From an uncultured Spirochaetaceae bacterium (GTDB lineage: Bacteria > Spirochaetota > Spirochaetia > Treponematales > Treponemataceae): a DNA stretch of 42,059 nt. The notes beneath the pieces were generated by a model. It saw only the letters and a program-made list of their open reading frames with translations, did no database searches and was not told the DNA's origin. The stretch lies in the NCBI GenBank assembly GCA_902797055.1, contig CADBRT010000022.1:1-42059 (forward strand). Reading direction: 5' to 3'. The position numbers and the translations under genes were made by a program. Shown here one piece after another: positions 16,851 through 25,311 of this stretch; position 1 is the stretch's first letter, and every line of letters starts with the position of its first letter.

Positions 16851-17841
16851 ATTGTTGTGTTTTTTTGCTGTTCAGATATAGAACCAGCATGAGGACGAGA
16901 CCTCCTAAAATCATCAGGGCGCAGAGAATCTGACCGGTGGAGATGTTCAGGAGTGAAGTATTTTCGTATATCGCTTTGCTGCCGTTCGCGGAGATTCTGA
17001 AGCCCAAATCGCTGTCCGGCTGGCGGAAGTATTCGATGAAGAATCTGACGACCCCGTAGCCTATGGTGTAGAGTGCACCCAAAAAGCCATCGAACGATTT
17101 GTGTTTTCTGAGGAACCACAGCAGCAGGAAGAGGACAACACCTTCAAGCAAGGCTTCGTACAGCTGGCTGGGGTGGCGCGGTAGGTTGACGAGTACCTGT
17201 CCCATTTCCAGCGTCATGCCGCACTTCGCGACAAAAGCCTGCACCCATTCCAGACTGGTGGAAAAGGACTCGTATGCCTTTGCGCGCGGGAAGACCATGC
17301 CCCAGGGCATTGTTGTGATCCGTCCGTACAGCTCCCCGTTCAGAAAATTCCCAAGACGGCCGAAGAAGTACCCCGCCGGTATGGCGACACACATGGCGTC
17401 AATCCATTTCATGACGGGTACTTTGTGCATTTTGCACCAGACAATCATGCCGATGAGGCCGCCGATAAAGCCGCCATGGTAGCTCATCCCGGCAAGTCCG
17501 GTGAATTCGTGCGTCACAGTGTCGAACGGCCAGAAAATCAGCCAGGGCTTTTTCCAGTAGAGCTTTGAAGAATCGTATACAAGGGTTGAAAAAATGCGCG
17601 CGCCGACGAGCAGGAAGACAATCCCTGTTGCGATGAAACTGAAGATGTCGTCTTCTGTCGTTTTGTGCCCCGGGGAATCCAATGCCCCTTCCTTGAGTTC
17701 CTGCTTCAGGACTATGAAAGCGGTGGCAAAAGCGAATACGTACATAAGTCCATACCAGCGGATGATTCCGAGAACCGGGACGTTCGGAAATACTTCCGGG
17801 TGAATCCATGACGGATAGTTAATGTAAAGCGGTGAAAACAT
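16849..17841 (-). CDS. lgt: prolipoprotein diacylglyceryl transferase Lgt
   Basis: This 330-residue inner-membrane enzyme attaches diacylglycerol from phosphatidylglycerol to the lipobox cysteine of prolipoproteins. Signature segments are IIRWYGLMYV (26-35), GMSYHGGFIGG (118-128), the Lgt signature GRLGNFLNGELYGR (161-174) with the essential Arg162, and RHPSQLYEA. About seven membrane helices are visible. It is two bases downstream of the ParA-type ATPase gene and so is in one operon with it. Lgt would process the sugar-binding lipoprotein encoded at 34.8 kb. All key residues are present. Confidence 0.95.
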   Translation of the reverse strand: MFSPLYINYPSWIHPEVFPNVPVLGIIRWYGLMYVFAFATAFIVLKQELKEGALDSPGHKTTEDDIFSFIATGIVFLLVGARIFSTLVYDSSKLYWKKPWLIFWPFDTVTHEFTGLAGMSYHGGFIGGLIGMIVWCKMHKVPVMKWIDAMCVAIPAGYFFGRLGNFLNGELYGRITTMPWGMVFPRAKAYESFSTSLEWVQAFVAKCGMTLEMGQVLVNLPRHPSQLYEALLEGVVLFLLLWFLRKHKSFDGFLGALYTIGYGVVRFFIEYFRQPDSDLGFRISANGSKAIYENTSLLNISTGQILCALMILGGLVLMLVLYLNSKKTQQ

Positions 17842-17843
17842 AC

Positions 17844-18989
17844 TCAGACCTTGAATCCTTGTTTTGCGGCGTCTATCAGTTTCTTTTTGAGCAGATTGTT
17901 TTCCTTTCTCAGTTGGGAAATTTCAAACTGTTGCTGCTTGATGAACTCTGAGAGTTCTCCCGGTGTAAGTGCGCCGGTGCCTGCCAATTCTTCCACATAG
18001 CTCATCTTTGCTGCAAAATCGTCCGCGGCTTCTTCGCTCGCTATGTCGAAGGACATGTCGTTTGCCTGCATGATATCGTAGGCGTCATCAAAAGACAGTG
18101 TTTCAGACTGTATTATCTTTTCCGCAATGCGGTAGATTGCCTGCGCGATTATGGACTGTGGCTTGTATATGATTACCGGCAGGCGTGAAGACAGCGCTTT
18201 GTCCTGTGTGGTGTCGCGGTAGACGACGCCGAGGTGTTCAATGTTCAGCCCCAGATACTGCTGGCATGAGCGGCGGATTTTGATGGCGCGGTCCGCGTCC
18301 TTGGGGTCGTCAATCATGTTCAGTACGAGACGCGGGCGGAATTTTTCCATGCGTTCCTTAAAGAGCGCAGTCGTCTCCGGGTCGAGGGAAGTCAGCGTGT
18401 CCAGCAGTTTCGGGATGTACAGCCGCTGCATGGAGGAAGCGTCCCTCCGCAAGGTGTCGAGGTATTTGAATGCAGGGCTCTCTTCTTTGTACGTGTTGTA
18501 TATCATGCGGAACACGGTGTTCTTGAGGAACAGGTATCCGTTGAGCGTCGCGGTGACGGTGGGGGCGGTGACGATGATGCCCTGCGGGGAAAGAAGGAAC
18601 ATGTCCAGAATCGTCAGATGAGTGCCGGCTCCCATGTCCAGGATGAGGTAGTCTGCATCGAGCGTGTGGAACTGGTTTATGAGGTCTTTCTTCTTCTTTG
18701 TCTTGATTGAAGCGAGACCCGGAATCTCCGAGTCACCCGCAATGAACGATACGTTTTCATAGTCAGTGGGCATGATGAGACTTTTGAAGTCACCCTGTCC
18801 TGTCAGATATGTGCCTATTCCTTTTTTGGGTGCCGGCTGCCCTATGACGAGGTGCAGGTTTGATGCTCCAAGATCCAAATCAATGACAACGACTTTTTTT
18901 CCCGCCTGTCCGAGGGCTATGGCAAGGTTTGCGCTCAGGAGACTTTTCCCGACACCGCCTTTGCCGGAGGCAACTGGTATAATCTGCAT
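17844..18989 (-). CDS. ParA/MinD/FlhG-type P-loop ATPase
   Basis: This 381-residue cytoplasmic protein has the deviant Walker A motif GKGGVGKS (9-16) with the signature lysine Lys10, a switch I segment DLDLGASNLHLVIG and the switch II region DYLILDMGAGTH. This pattern is typical of FlhG/MinD-like ATPases that position flagella or other polar structures. The C-terminal extension (about 300-381) ends in a short coiled coil (about 353-375). Which process it serves is not shown by the neighbours: lgt follows and a carboxy-terminal protease gene is divergent. There is no obvious membrane-targeting amphipathic tail of the MinD type. Confidence 0.85.
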   Translation of the reverse strand: MQIIPVASGKGGVGKSLLSANLAIALGQAGKKVVVIDLDLGASNLHLVIGQPAPKKGIGTYLTGQGDFKSLIMPTDYENVSFIAGDSEIPGLASIKTKKKKDLINQFHTLDADYLILDMGAGTHLTILDMFLLSPQGIIVTAPTVTATLNGYLFLKNTVFRMIYNTYKEESPAFKYLDTLRRDASSMQRLYIPKLLDTLTSLDPETTALFKERMEKFRPRLVLNMIDDPKDADRAIKIRRSCQQYLGLNIEHLGVVYRDTTQDKALSSRLPVIIYKPQSIIAQAIYRIAEKIIQSETLSFDDAYDIMQANDMSFDIASEEAADDFAAKMSYVEELAGTGALTPGELSEFIKQQQFEISQLRKENNLLKKKLIDAAKQGFKV

Positions 18990-19047
18990 GGGGGTGATTA
19001 TACCATATTCCTTGCCCCTATGTAACTACACCTACCGATAAAAGTTA

Positions 19048-19076
19048 TTGATAATAGTGTGAAAACACCGTATTAT
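19048..19076 (+). promoter_or_regulatory. promoter of the protease operon
   Basis: TTGATA (19048-19053) and TATTAT (19071-19076) are 17 bases apart, in the 100-base gap between divergent genes. Confidence 0.6.
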
Positions 19077-19089
19077 AAAGGAAGGTATT

Positions 19090-20601
19090 ATGGAAATGAC
19101 TAGCAAAATGAAGAAGCGCAGGAAGATTATTACGACGGTGCTGTGCTTTGTGGTGCTATCTGTCTGCGCGTCGCAGTGTTTCGCACAGTCAGGTACTGAT
19201 ACAAAAAAATTGAAAGAAAGACAGTATCTGGAGATTATAAACTCCCTGTACTACTATATCCAGCAGAATTATGTTGAAGAGGTTGACGCCGAAAAACTTT
19301 ACGCAGGGGCGCTCAAAGGTATGCTGGAGAGTCTTGACGACCCGTATTCAGTCTACATGCCGAAGGAGGACTGGCGCAATCTTTCCGATACGACCACCGG
19401 TTCATTCGGCGGTGTAGGGCTTTCCATAACGAAACCGACTAAGAATGTGAAGGGCAAGCCTGCATACGTCGAGGTTGCCCAGCCGATTGACGACTCTCCG
19501 GGAGCGCGTGCGGGGATTCAGCCCGGCGACAAGATAACAAAGATTGACGGCACTGATACATCTACTATCACGATGAACGAGGTTCTCGACAGATTGCGCG
19601 GTACGGTAGGGGAGCCGGTAACCATCAGCATTCTGCGCGGCAAAAACATCCAGTTCGATATCACGCTGGTGCGCGCGCTGATAGAAAACCCGTCGGTCAA
19701 GTACGGCATGATCCGCAACACCGGCTACATCCGCATATCAGAATTCTCAAACAACACCGCCGACAAGGTGCAGGAAGCCATAGAGTCCTTTGACAGAACC
19801 GGCTACGACTCCATCATAATCGACCTCCGCAACAACGGAGGTGGTCTGCTGACTGCCGCCGTCAACATAGCGGACAAATTCATCGATGAAGGAACGATTG
19901 TTGCGACAAAGAGCCGCCTTGCCTACGAAAACAATGTTTACACCGCGACACCGCGCAAGACGATAGTGGACTCCTCAATCCCGGTAATCGTATTGATAAA
20001 CAAGGCGAGCGCCAGTGCAAGCGAAATCCTTGCCGGTGCGTTCAAAGACGCTCACCGCGCCTATCTCGTCGGGGAGAACTCCTACGGCAAGGGAAGCGTG
20101 CAGATTCCTACGCCGCTGATTGACAACGACGGCTTCAAAATCACCGTCGCAAAGTACTATTCACCAAGCGATACGAACATCGATAAAGTGGGCATTCCTC
20201 CCGACAGGGAAGTGACCTGGGCCCCGCTTTCCGAGGAAGAGGAACAGGCGTTTGAAAAGATAATGAAGAGCACCGAAATCGCTGACTATGTGGAAGCGCA
20301 TCCGAACATGACCGAGGACGACATCGGCATGTACGCAGTGCAGCTGCAGGAAAAATACGACATAGACCTGACGCTCCTGCGGAAGCTGGTCCGAAACCAG
20401 ACCGACAGGACCAAGAAGGCCCGTCTGTACGATTTGGACTACGACATTCAGCTCAACGCCGCTCTGAGCATCCTTGCAAACGAGGATATCCGGACATTGA
20501 CGGCGGACGTAAAGACGCTCAAAGAGATAGAGACGGAGCGTGAAGCCAAGAAAGCGGCAGAGGAAGCTTCAAAGGAAGCTGAAGAAGAGGATCTGGAGTA
20601 G
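19090..20601 (+). CDS. carboxy-terminal processing protease, S41 family
   Basis: This 503-residue exported serine protease has a signal sequence at about 8-33. An N-terminal helical region leads to a PDZ domain (about 105-195), then the S41 catalytic domain. The Ser/Lys dyad is Ser309 in KASASASEI and Lys334 in SYGKGSVQ, with Gln338 four residues later, the known spacing of CtpA enzymes. A charged tail rich in Lys and Glu ends the protein. Such proteases trim or degrade periplasmic proteins and cell-wall hydrolases. The ATG at 19090 is close to GGAAGG (19080-19085); an in-frame ATG at 19096 has better spacing and may be the true start. It heads an operon with rsmE. Confidence 0.93.
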   Translation: MEMTSKMKKRRKIITTVLCFVVLSVCASQCFAQSGTDTKKLKERQYLEIINSLYYYIQQNYVEEVDAEKLYAGALKGMLESLDDPYSVYMPKEDWRNLSDTTTGSFGGVGLSITKPTKNVKGKPAYVEVAQPIDDSPGARAGIQPGDKITKIDGTDTSTITMNEVLDRLRGTVGEPVTISILRGKNIQFDITLVRALIENPSVKYGMIRNTGYIRISEFSNNTADKVQEAIESFDRTGYDSIIIDLRNNGGGLLTAAVNIADKFIDEGTIVATKSRLAYENNVYTATPRKTIVDSSIPVIVLINKASASASEILAGAFKDAHRAYLVGENSYGKGSVQIPTPLIDNDGFKITVAKYYSPSDTNIDKVGIPPDREVTWAPLSEEEEQAFEKIMKSTEIADYVEAHPNMTEDDIGMYAVQLQEKYDIDLTLLRKLVRNQTDRTKKARLYDLDYDIQLNAALSILANEDIRTLTADVKTLKEIETEREAKKAAEEASKEAEEEDLE

Positions 20602-20607
20602 ATACTG

Positions 20608-21429
20608 ATGCGCCAGTTTGTCGCGGACTGTGACCCTGACAGTAAAGGCTGTATTTCGGTTACGGGCAGGAAGTACCACTATCTTTCCTCGGTGCTCCGT
20701 GCGGAGCGGGGGGATATGCTGTACGTCCGTCTGGGCGACGGTACCTTGCAGCCCATGACCGTTGCAGACATCAATACGTCAGAAAAGAAAATCGTGCTCA
20801 CCGTCGCGGGCGGCAGGGTGGAAGCGTCTGCAACAAAAGCCGCGCCGGTGGAAGACAAACCGCGCACCCAGCTCTGGTTGTTCCAGTTCATCGCAAAGCC
20901 GCCGAAGATGGATCTCATCATCCGTCAGGCGGTTGAATGCGGTGTTTCGTTCATCGTTCCGGTGGAAGGGACGTTCTGCCAGAAAGGCAATGTGGAAAGC
21001 GCCCGCAAAAAGGCTTCCCCCGACGACACCCGCTGGCATCGGATTATAACGGAAGCGAGGGAGCAGAGCGGTTCCCCGGTGGACACGAAAGTCCTGCCCT
21101 GCGTTGGCGTGGACGAGGCGTGCCGGCTGTGGAGCGAACGGAATGCTGACGGCCTCTCGTTCGGTGTAACGCTGTATGAACAGTCGGAAAGAACCCGCTT
21201 GCTTCATCAGGCGGTGAAGGAGTATGCCGCTTCTGCGGGGCTGCCCGAACGGCTTGCGCTTGCAGTGGGGGCGGAAGGGGGGATTGCCCCTGAAGAAGTT
21301 GAAAAACTGTCTGCGGCGGGGTTCGTCCCTGTCCATTTTGATACAAATATTCTGCGCTGTGAAACTGCCGCCATATACGGGCTTGCTGCTTTGCAGTGTG
21401 TTGTGATGGAGTCTGATATATGGCTGTGA
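20608..21429 (+). CDS. rsmE: 16S rRNA (uracil-1498-N3)-methyltransferase RsmE
   Basis: This 273-residue enzyme methylates U1498 of 16S rRNA using S-adenosylmethionine. The N-terminal PUA-like domain begins MRQFVADC and GRKYHYLSSVLRAERGD. The C-terminal SPOUT domain has the trefoil-knot motifs LAVGAEGGIAPEEVEKL and TNILRCETAAIYGLAAL. It lies six bases after the protease gene and overlaps the next gene by ten bases, so it is mid-operon. Length is slightly above the usual 240-250. Confidence 0.92.
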   Translation: MRQFVADCDPDSKGCISVTGRKYHYLSSVLRAERGDMLYVRLGDGTLQPMTVADINTSEKKIVLTVAGGRVEASATKAAPVEDKPRTQLWLFQFIAKPPKMDLIIRQAVECGVSFIVPVEGTFCQKGNVESARKKASPDDTRWHRIITEAREQSGSPVDTKVLPCVGVDEACRLWSERNADGLSFGVTLYEQSERTRLLHQAVKEYAASAGLPERLALAVGAEGGIAPEEVEKLSAAGFVPVHFDTNILRCETAAIYGLAALQCVVMESDIWL

Positions 21430-22151
21430 ACCGGATTGACTTGCTCGGTGTGCCCGTTGATATTCTTTCAAAGACTGACTTCGAGTCTGTCATTTCCGAG
21501 CTTGTGAATAAAGAGGGACCTCAGCAGATTGTCTTCTTGTCCGTTTGGGGGCTGCTCAAAGCCCGCGGCAGGAATACTTTCGCTGAATGTGTGCGCAATG
21601 CCGATCTCGTTCTGCCGATTTCAAAGAGCATTGTAAAAGGTGCGCAGTTTTTAGGTCTTGCAACCCCTGTCCGGTGGAATCCGTTTAGCACGGTCATCGA
21701 CATAATGACTATTCTTGAAAACAGGCACAAGTCAATCTATCTGCTCGGCGGTCATAAAAAGACGCTGATGGCTGCGGAACGGAACGTGCACAGGACCTTT
21801 CCTTCCCTGCAGGTGGTCGGCCGTTATGTGGGGTACTATCCCAAGGCAGAGGACGCCCGGGTTATGGAAGCCATCCGCAAGAGTTCCCCTGCACTGGTGC
21901 TGATGAGTGAGGGTGTCCGGGACAAGGACTGCTGGTTCTACGAGCGGAAAAGCAGCTTCAAGACCAGTCTGTTTTGTTTTTACGATGACGCCGTCGGCAT
22001 ATTTAGTGAACGGCGTTCCCATGTCAGTACAGCGACATTTGAACGGGGACATGAAATCTGGGGAGAGCTGTTCCGCAATCCTCTTAAAATTTTCTTGCTT
22101 TTTTCATATATCAGATATAAAATATTACTCATCTGGTATCGTCTTTTCTAA
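21420..22151 (+). CDS. divergent WecG/TagA/CpsF-family glycosyltransferase-like protein
   Basis: This 243-residue protein aligns by eye with TagA/WecG enzymes, which transfer N-acetylmannosamine (uronic acid) to lipid-linked GlcNAc. The family framework is present: RNADLVLP near 59-66, SIYLLGGHKKT, VGRYVGYYPKAED and the basic membrane-binding tail NPLKIF through YRLF. The usual catalytic segments have changed. ADLVLPDG reads ADLVLPIS, the Thr-x-Asn strand reads LSVWGLL, and the APKQE-type motif reads VRDKD. This suggests altered or lost activity. It overlaps rsmE by ten bases. Confidence 0.75.
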   Translation: MAVNRIDLLGVPVDILSKTDFESVISELVNKEGPQQIVFLSVWGLLKARGRNTFAECVRNADLVLPISKSIVKGAQFLGLATPVRWNPFSTVIDIMTILENRHKSIYLLGGHKKTLMAAERNVHRTFPSLQVVGRYVGYYPKAEDARVMEAIRKSSPALVLMSEGVRDKDCWFYERKSSFKTSLFCFYDDAVGIFSERRSHVSTATFERGHEIWGELFRNPLKIFLLFSYIRYKILLIWYRLF

Positions 22152-22200
22152 AATAAAAGGTAATGTAAGAAAGCTGGCTTGAGAATGTACAGCCGGTTCC

Positions 22201-23265
22201 ATGACCGTGTTGATTGTGACTTCCAGCGAGATTCTCGCTGAATGGTGTAGGAAAGAACTTGGCGGACGGTTCGGCATCCGTATTGTTGCCCCGGGCAGCA
22301 TGCCGTCGTTGTCGAAGTATGAGAAAAGCGGAGTTTGTATTTTTATTGATTATGAATCTGTCGATGAACAGCAGATTCAGGTCTTGATTGACGGTTGCCC
22401 TTCCGGTACCCGTTTTCTAATCCTTTCTGATACCCCGTGTTCTGAGGTGCTTGCAAAGTGCCCGTTTTTGCGCGGTATCCCTGTCTACGGTAAATTCACC
22501 GATACCTTGAAGCGGGATATCGCTTATAGCGCAAGGCGGTATAAAATTCCCGGTCTGGCATCGTATGGTGCTTTTCTTGAAAAAATCAGAACGGTGTCAC
22601 AGTGCAGTTCGGACATTCTGCTTTTGGGCGAAAGCGGTTCTGGCAAGGGCTGGACTGCGAGGCAGATACACAGATTGTCGTCAAAGTATGACCGTGTTTA
22701 TATAGAACAGAATGTTGCGGAACTTGCCCCCGGCATCATTGAGTCAACACTGTTCGGCACGGAACGCGGGGCATATACGGAGTCGGTTTCAAAGCCGGGA
22801 CTCTTTGAACAGGCGGACGGCGGGACGCTCTTCCTCGACGAAATAGGGGAACTGAACTGCCGGCTGCAGGCGAAACTGCTTTCCGTCGTGGAAAATAGGT
22901 TTTGCAGGCGATTGGGCGGGACTAAGGATATCGTATTTGACGAGCGGTTAATTTTTGCGACCAACAAAGACCTTGAGACCTGCGTTAAAAAGCACTCGTT
23001 CAGAAAGGATTTGTACTATAGAATAAATGCCATCACGTTGAAAGTGCCGCCACTGCGGATGCATCCCGCCGATATTCCCCGTCTTGCCGTGAAATTTGCC
23101 AGTTCGCACGGCAAGACGATTTCTTCAGGCGCGCTTGCAAAACTTTCGTCCTATGCGTGGCCGGGAAACATCCGCGAACTTGAGAACATCGTAATGCGCT
23201 CGTGCGTCTTTGCGCGCCACAGCGTCATCGGCGCCGAAGACATCAGCTTTTCTGGTTCCGTGTAG
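22201..23265 (+). CDS. sigma-54-type AAA+ protein lacking a DNA-binding domain
   Basis: This 354-residue cytoplasmic protein has a receiver-like N-terminal domain (1-115) without the acidic pair at the first strand (VLIVTSSE); Asp50 could be the old phosphorylation position. The AAA+ domain has Walker A GESGSGKG (143-150), Walker B TLFLDEIGEL (209-218), the FRKDLYYRIN segment (267-276) and sensor II PGNIRELEN (321-329). The sigma-54 contact loop, normally GAFTGA, reads GAYTES (190-195). The protein ends at SFSGSV with no Fis-type helix-turn-helix. It may act from solution, as a regulator of another activator, or no longer act on sigma-54. It follows the TagA-like gene after 49 bases and overlaps the convergent methyltransferase gene by 23 bases. 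Confidence 0.85.
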   Translation: MTVLIVTSSEILAEWCRKELGGRFGIRIVAPGSMPSLSKYEKSGVCIFIDYESVDEQQIQVLIDGCPSGTRFLILSDTPCSEVLAKCPFLRGIPVYGKFTDTLKRDIAYSARRYKIPGLASYGAFLEKIRTVSQCSSDILLLGESGSGKGWTARQIHRLSSKYDRVYIEQNVAELAPGIIESTLFGTERGAYTESVSKPGLFEQADGGTLFLDEIGELNCRLQAKLLSVVENRFCRRLGGTKDIVFDERLIFATNKDLETCVKKHSFRKDLYYRINAITLKVPPLRMHPADIPRLAVKFASSHGKTISSGALAKLSSYAWPGNIRELENIVMRSCVFARHSVIGAEDISFSGSV

Positions 23266-23971
23266 ACAGGCCGGCTATTTTGTCGAAGGTCTTTTCAATG
23301 TACTGGGCTTCGCCTTCGCTCAAGGCAGCCCGGGAAAGGACTGTCCGCCAGAAGTTTTCCATGTCTTCGCTCCCCGTCCGCGTGAAAAATCCGACGGTGC
23401 GCAAGTTTTCCGCAATGCCGGTGACGGTTTTGTCCAGCCGTTCAAGCGTAATCGGTGTGTAGCCTTTGAAGTCTTTGTTCTGCGTCCGGAACATGTGGTA
23501 GCAGAGTACCTGCACCGCATGGCTCAGGTTCAGGGAAGCGAATTCGTCGCTGGAGGGGATGGTGACGCCGATAGTGCATTCTTCAAGCTCTTCGTCGGTG
23601 AGTCCGGTGCGCTCGTTGCCGAATACCATCGCCACCTTGCCTCCTCCTTCCGTCACTGGTTCCGCACTTTGTGCGAATTCTTCGGGAAGCAGGAGTTTGC
23701 CCTTGCGTTTTTTGCCCCGTCGCCTGGTGGTTCCTGCCGCAAGCGTGCAGTCGGCAGTCGCCTGTGTTATGCTGTCATAGAATGTTGCCTGTTCCCAGAT
23801 GTAGGCGGCGTGGATTGCGAGGATTCTGACGTGCATGTCGTCGATGTCTTCTTTTTTTCCTACAATCCGCAGCGTGTGGATACCGCAGTTTGCCATGCCC
23901 CGGCAGACTGCGCCTACGTTGCGGCTTTCCTCCGGCCGGTCAAGAACAACCACAATATTGTCTAGTTTCAT
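23243..23971 (-). CDS. TrmJ/SpoU-family RNA 2'-O-methyltransferase
   Basis: This 242-residue SPOUT enzyme is predicted to methylate a ribose 2'-hydroxyl in tRNA (position 32 for TrmJ) using S-adenosylmethionine. It has the N-terminal segment IVVVLDRPEESRNVGAVCRGMAN, motif 2 MVFGNERTGLTDEEL and motif 3 IPSSDEFASLNLSHAVQVLCYH, the knot that binds the cofactor. I chose ATG 23971 because the family N-terminus begins there; a longer frame to 24247 adds 92 residues of non-family sequence overlapping the divergent gene. There is no ribosome site, and a TATAGT box is six bases upstream. An rRNA target is possible. Confidence 0.9.
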   Translation of the reverse strand: MKLDNIVVVLDRPEESRNVGAVCRGMANCGIHTLRIVGKKEDIDDMHVRILAIHAAYIWEQATFYDSITQATADCTLAAGTTRRRGKKRKGKLLLPEEFAQSAEPVTEGGGKVAMVFGNERTGLTDEELEECTIGVTIPSSDEFASLNLSHAVQVLCYHMFRTQNKDFKGYTPITLERLDKTVTGIAENLRTVGFFTRTGSEDMENFWRTVLSRAALSEGEAQYIEKTFDKIAGLSTRNQKS

Positions 23972-23977
23972 GCGGAC

Positions 23978-24010
23978 ACTATACACTGTTTGCACTCTTT
24001 GCGCTATAAT
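23978..24010. promoter_or_regulatory. divergent -10 boxes next to two start codons
   Basis: TATAGT on the minus strand (23978-23983) is six bases from the methyltransferase ATG. TATAAT on the plus strand (24005-24010) is seven bases from the dehydrogenase ATG. Neither gene has a ribosome site, so both messages may be leaderless. The -35 matches are poor. Confidence 0.4.
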
Positions 24011-24017
24011 GGTAGTT

Positions 24018-24722
24018 ATGGAAGAAAGTTTTTCTAAGGGCAGGCAGGCTCTTGTAATTGGCGGTACTTCAGGAATCGGGCTTTCGATTGCCCGTCGGCT
24101 GACGGCGAAATGCGCTTCCGTCACGGTGACCGGCAGGCACAACCCGGGGCTTCCCGGGGCGAGTTTCATCGCCTGCGACTTTGAAAAAAATGGCCTTGAA
24201 GAACTCGAAGAACCTGAGTTGGGAGATGCTCTGAACAAGTGCGACATCGTCGTTGTTTCCTACGGTCCTTTTTTAAAGAAGCCCGTTGCGGAGACTTCCA
24301 TAGCAGACTGGCGACAGATGGCTCTTTTGGACTATGCGCTTCCAGGAGCGGTGGCAAGCCTCGTGCTGCCCGGCATGGCTGCCCGGCACTGCGGTTCAAT
24401 CCTTTTTTTCGGCGGAACCCGGGGCGAGGACGTCCGGAGCTGCATAACGAACTGTGCGTACCACGGAGCCAAAACGGGGCTCAACGTACTGGTGAAGTCC
24501 ATTGTCCGAGAGTACGGAGTACAGGGGGTTGCCTGTAATATTGTGTATCCCGGCAGATTAGACGTGAAGGGACAGCCGTTTACACTGAATGCAGATTCTA
24601 TTGCAGATGCCAGCATGTTTTTAATTGAATCCCGTTTTATCAACGGTGCTTTTCTGAATGTGGACAAGGGATGGATTCCCGAAAATACCCATACTTACAG
24701 CCAAGTTGGCATAAACTTATGA
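24018..24722 (+). CDS. short-chain dehydrogenase/reductase (SDR) family protein
   Basis: This 234-residue cytoplasmic oxidoreductase has the NAD(P)-binding glycine motif GGTSGIG (15-21), followed by the strand VTVTGRHN, which favours NADP. The catalytic YxxxK is Tyr148-Lys152 in AYHGAKTGLN. The usual catalytic serine before it is replaced by GGT in ILFFGGTRGED, so Thr134 might take its place, and the NNAG segment reads SYGP. The C-terminal INGAFLNVDKGW matches the classic family ending. Start is ATG 24018 or ATG 24009; neither has a ribosome site. Substrate is unknown. Confidence 0.85.
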   Translation: MEESFSKGRQALVIGGTSGIGLSIARRLTAKCASVTVTGRHNPGLPGASFIACDFEKNGLEELEEPELGDALNKCDIVVVSYGPFLKKPVAETSIADWRQMALLDYALPGAVASLVLPGMAARHCGSILFFGGTRGEDVRSCITNCAYHGAKTGLNVLVKSIVREYGVQGVACNIVYPGRLDVKGQPFTLNADSIADASMFLIESRFINGAFLNVDKGWIPENTHTYSQVGINL

Positions 24723-24762
24723 CGATAATGTTAGACAGAGGCATTCTTTTGGGGGAGCTCGT

Positions 24763-25311
24763 ATGGCAGACAAAGTATTGATTCCCGGCTTTGATGATGA
24801 CAGGGATGACAGTCTCACAATAACGCTGTCGGAATCCGAAAGGGTTATGAACTGCGTCATTGCAAGTCTTTCCGGCTATGTGGATACCTATAACAGCACT
24901 TTTTTTCAGAAGCAGCTTATGAAAATTCTGGATGGAAGTTTTTTCAAGCTGATATTGGACTGCTCCGAATTGCAGTACGTCTCGACGACTGGCGTCGGCG
25001 TTTTTGCGGATACGGCTCATGCCGTACAGACGAGTGGCGGGGATTTCGTGTTGGTCAACCTCAAGTCCCAGGTCTACGAAGTGTTCCAGATTCTTGGATT
25101 CAGCCAGTACTTCATCTTTAAAGATACGATAAAGGATGCAGAATTTCATTTTGTACCCCGCGCTTCTTCTGCGCAGAATGTATTCCCCCTTGCGATTGCA
25201 TGCCCGAAGTGTTCTACCGAACTTTCAGCACCCAAGGCGGGCCGGTTCCGCTGTCCGGGCTGTGCTTCCATTCTGGTTGTCAACAAGGACGGCAGCGTTC
25301 AGGTTGAATAA
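24763..25311 (+). CDS. STAS-domain protein with C-terminal zinc ribbon
   Basis: This 182-residue cytoplasmic protein has a STAS domain (about 16-125) of the anti-sigma-factor-antagonist type. The site normally phosphorylated (DSSG in SpoIIAA) reads STTG at 74-77, so Ser74, Thr75 or Thr76 could be modified by a partner-switch kinase. A separate C-terminal knuckle has CPKC (147-150) and CPGC (164-167), a likely zinc ribbon joined to a short beta tail. The start follows GGGGGAG (24751-24756). No kinase or phosphatase gene is adjacent. The zinc ribbon could bind nucleic acid or a protein partner; this is inference. Confidence 0.85.
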   Translation: MADKVLIPGFDDDRDDSLTITLSESERVMNCVIASLSGYVDTYNSTFFQKQLMKILDGSFFKLILDCSELQYVSTTGVGVFADTAHAVQTSGGDFVLVNLKSQVYEVFQILGFSQYFIFKDTIKDAEFHFVPRASSAQNVFPLAIACPKCSTELSAPKAGRFRCPGCASILVVNKDGSVQVE

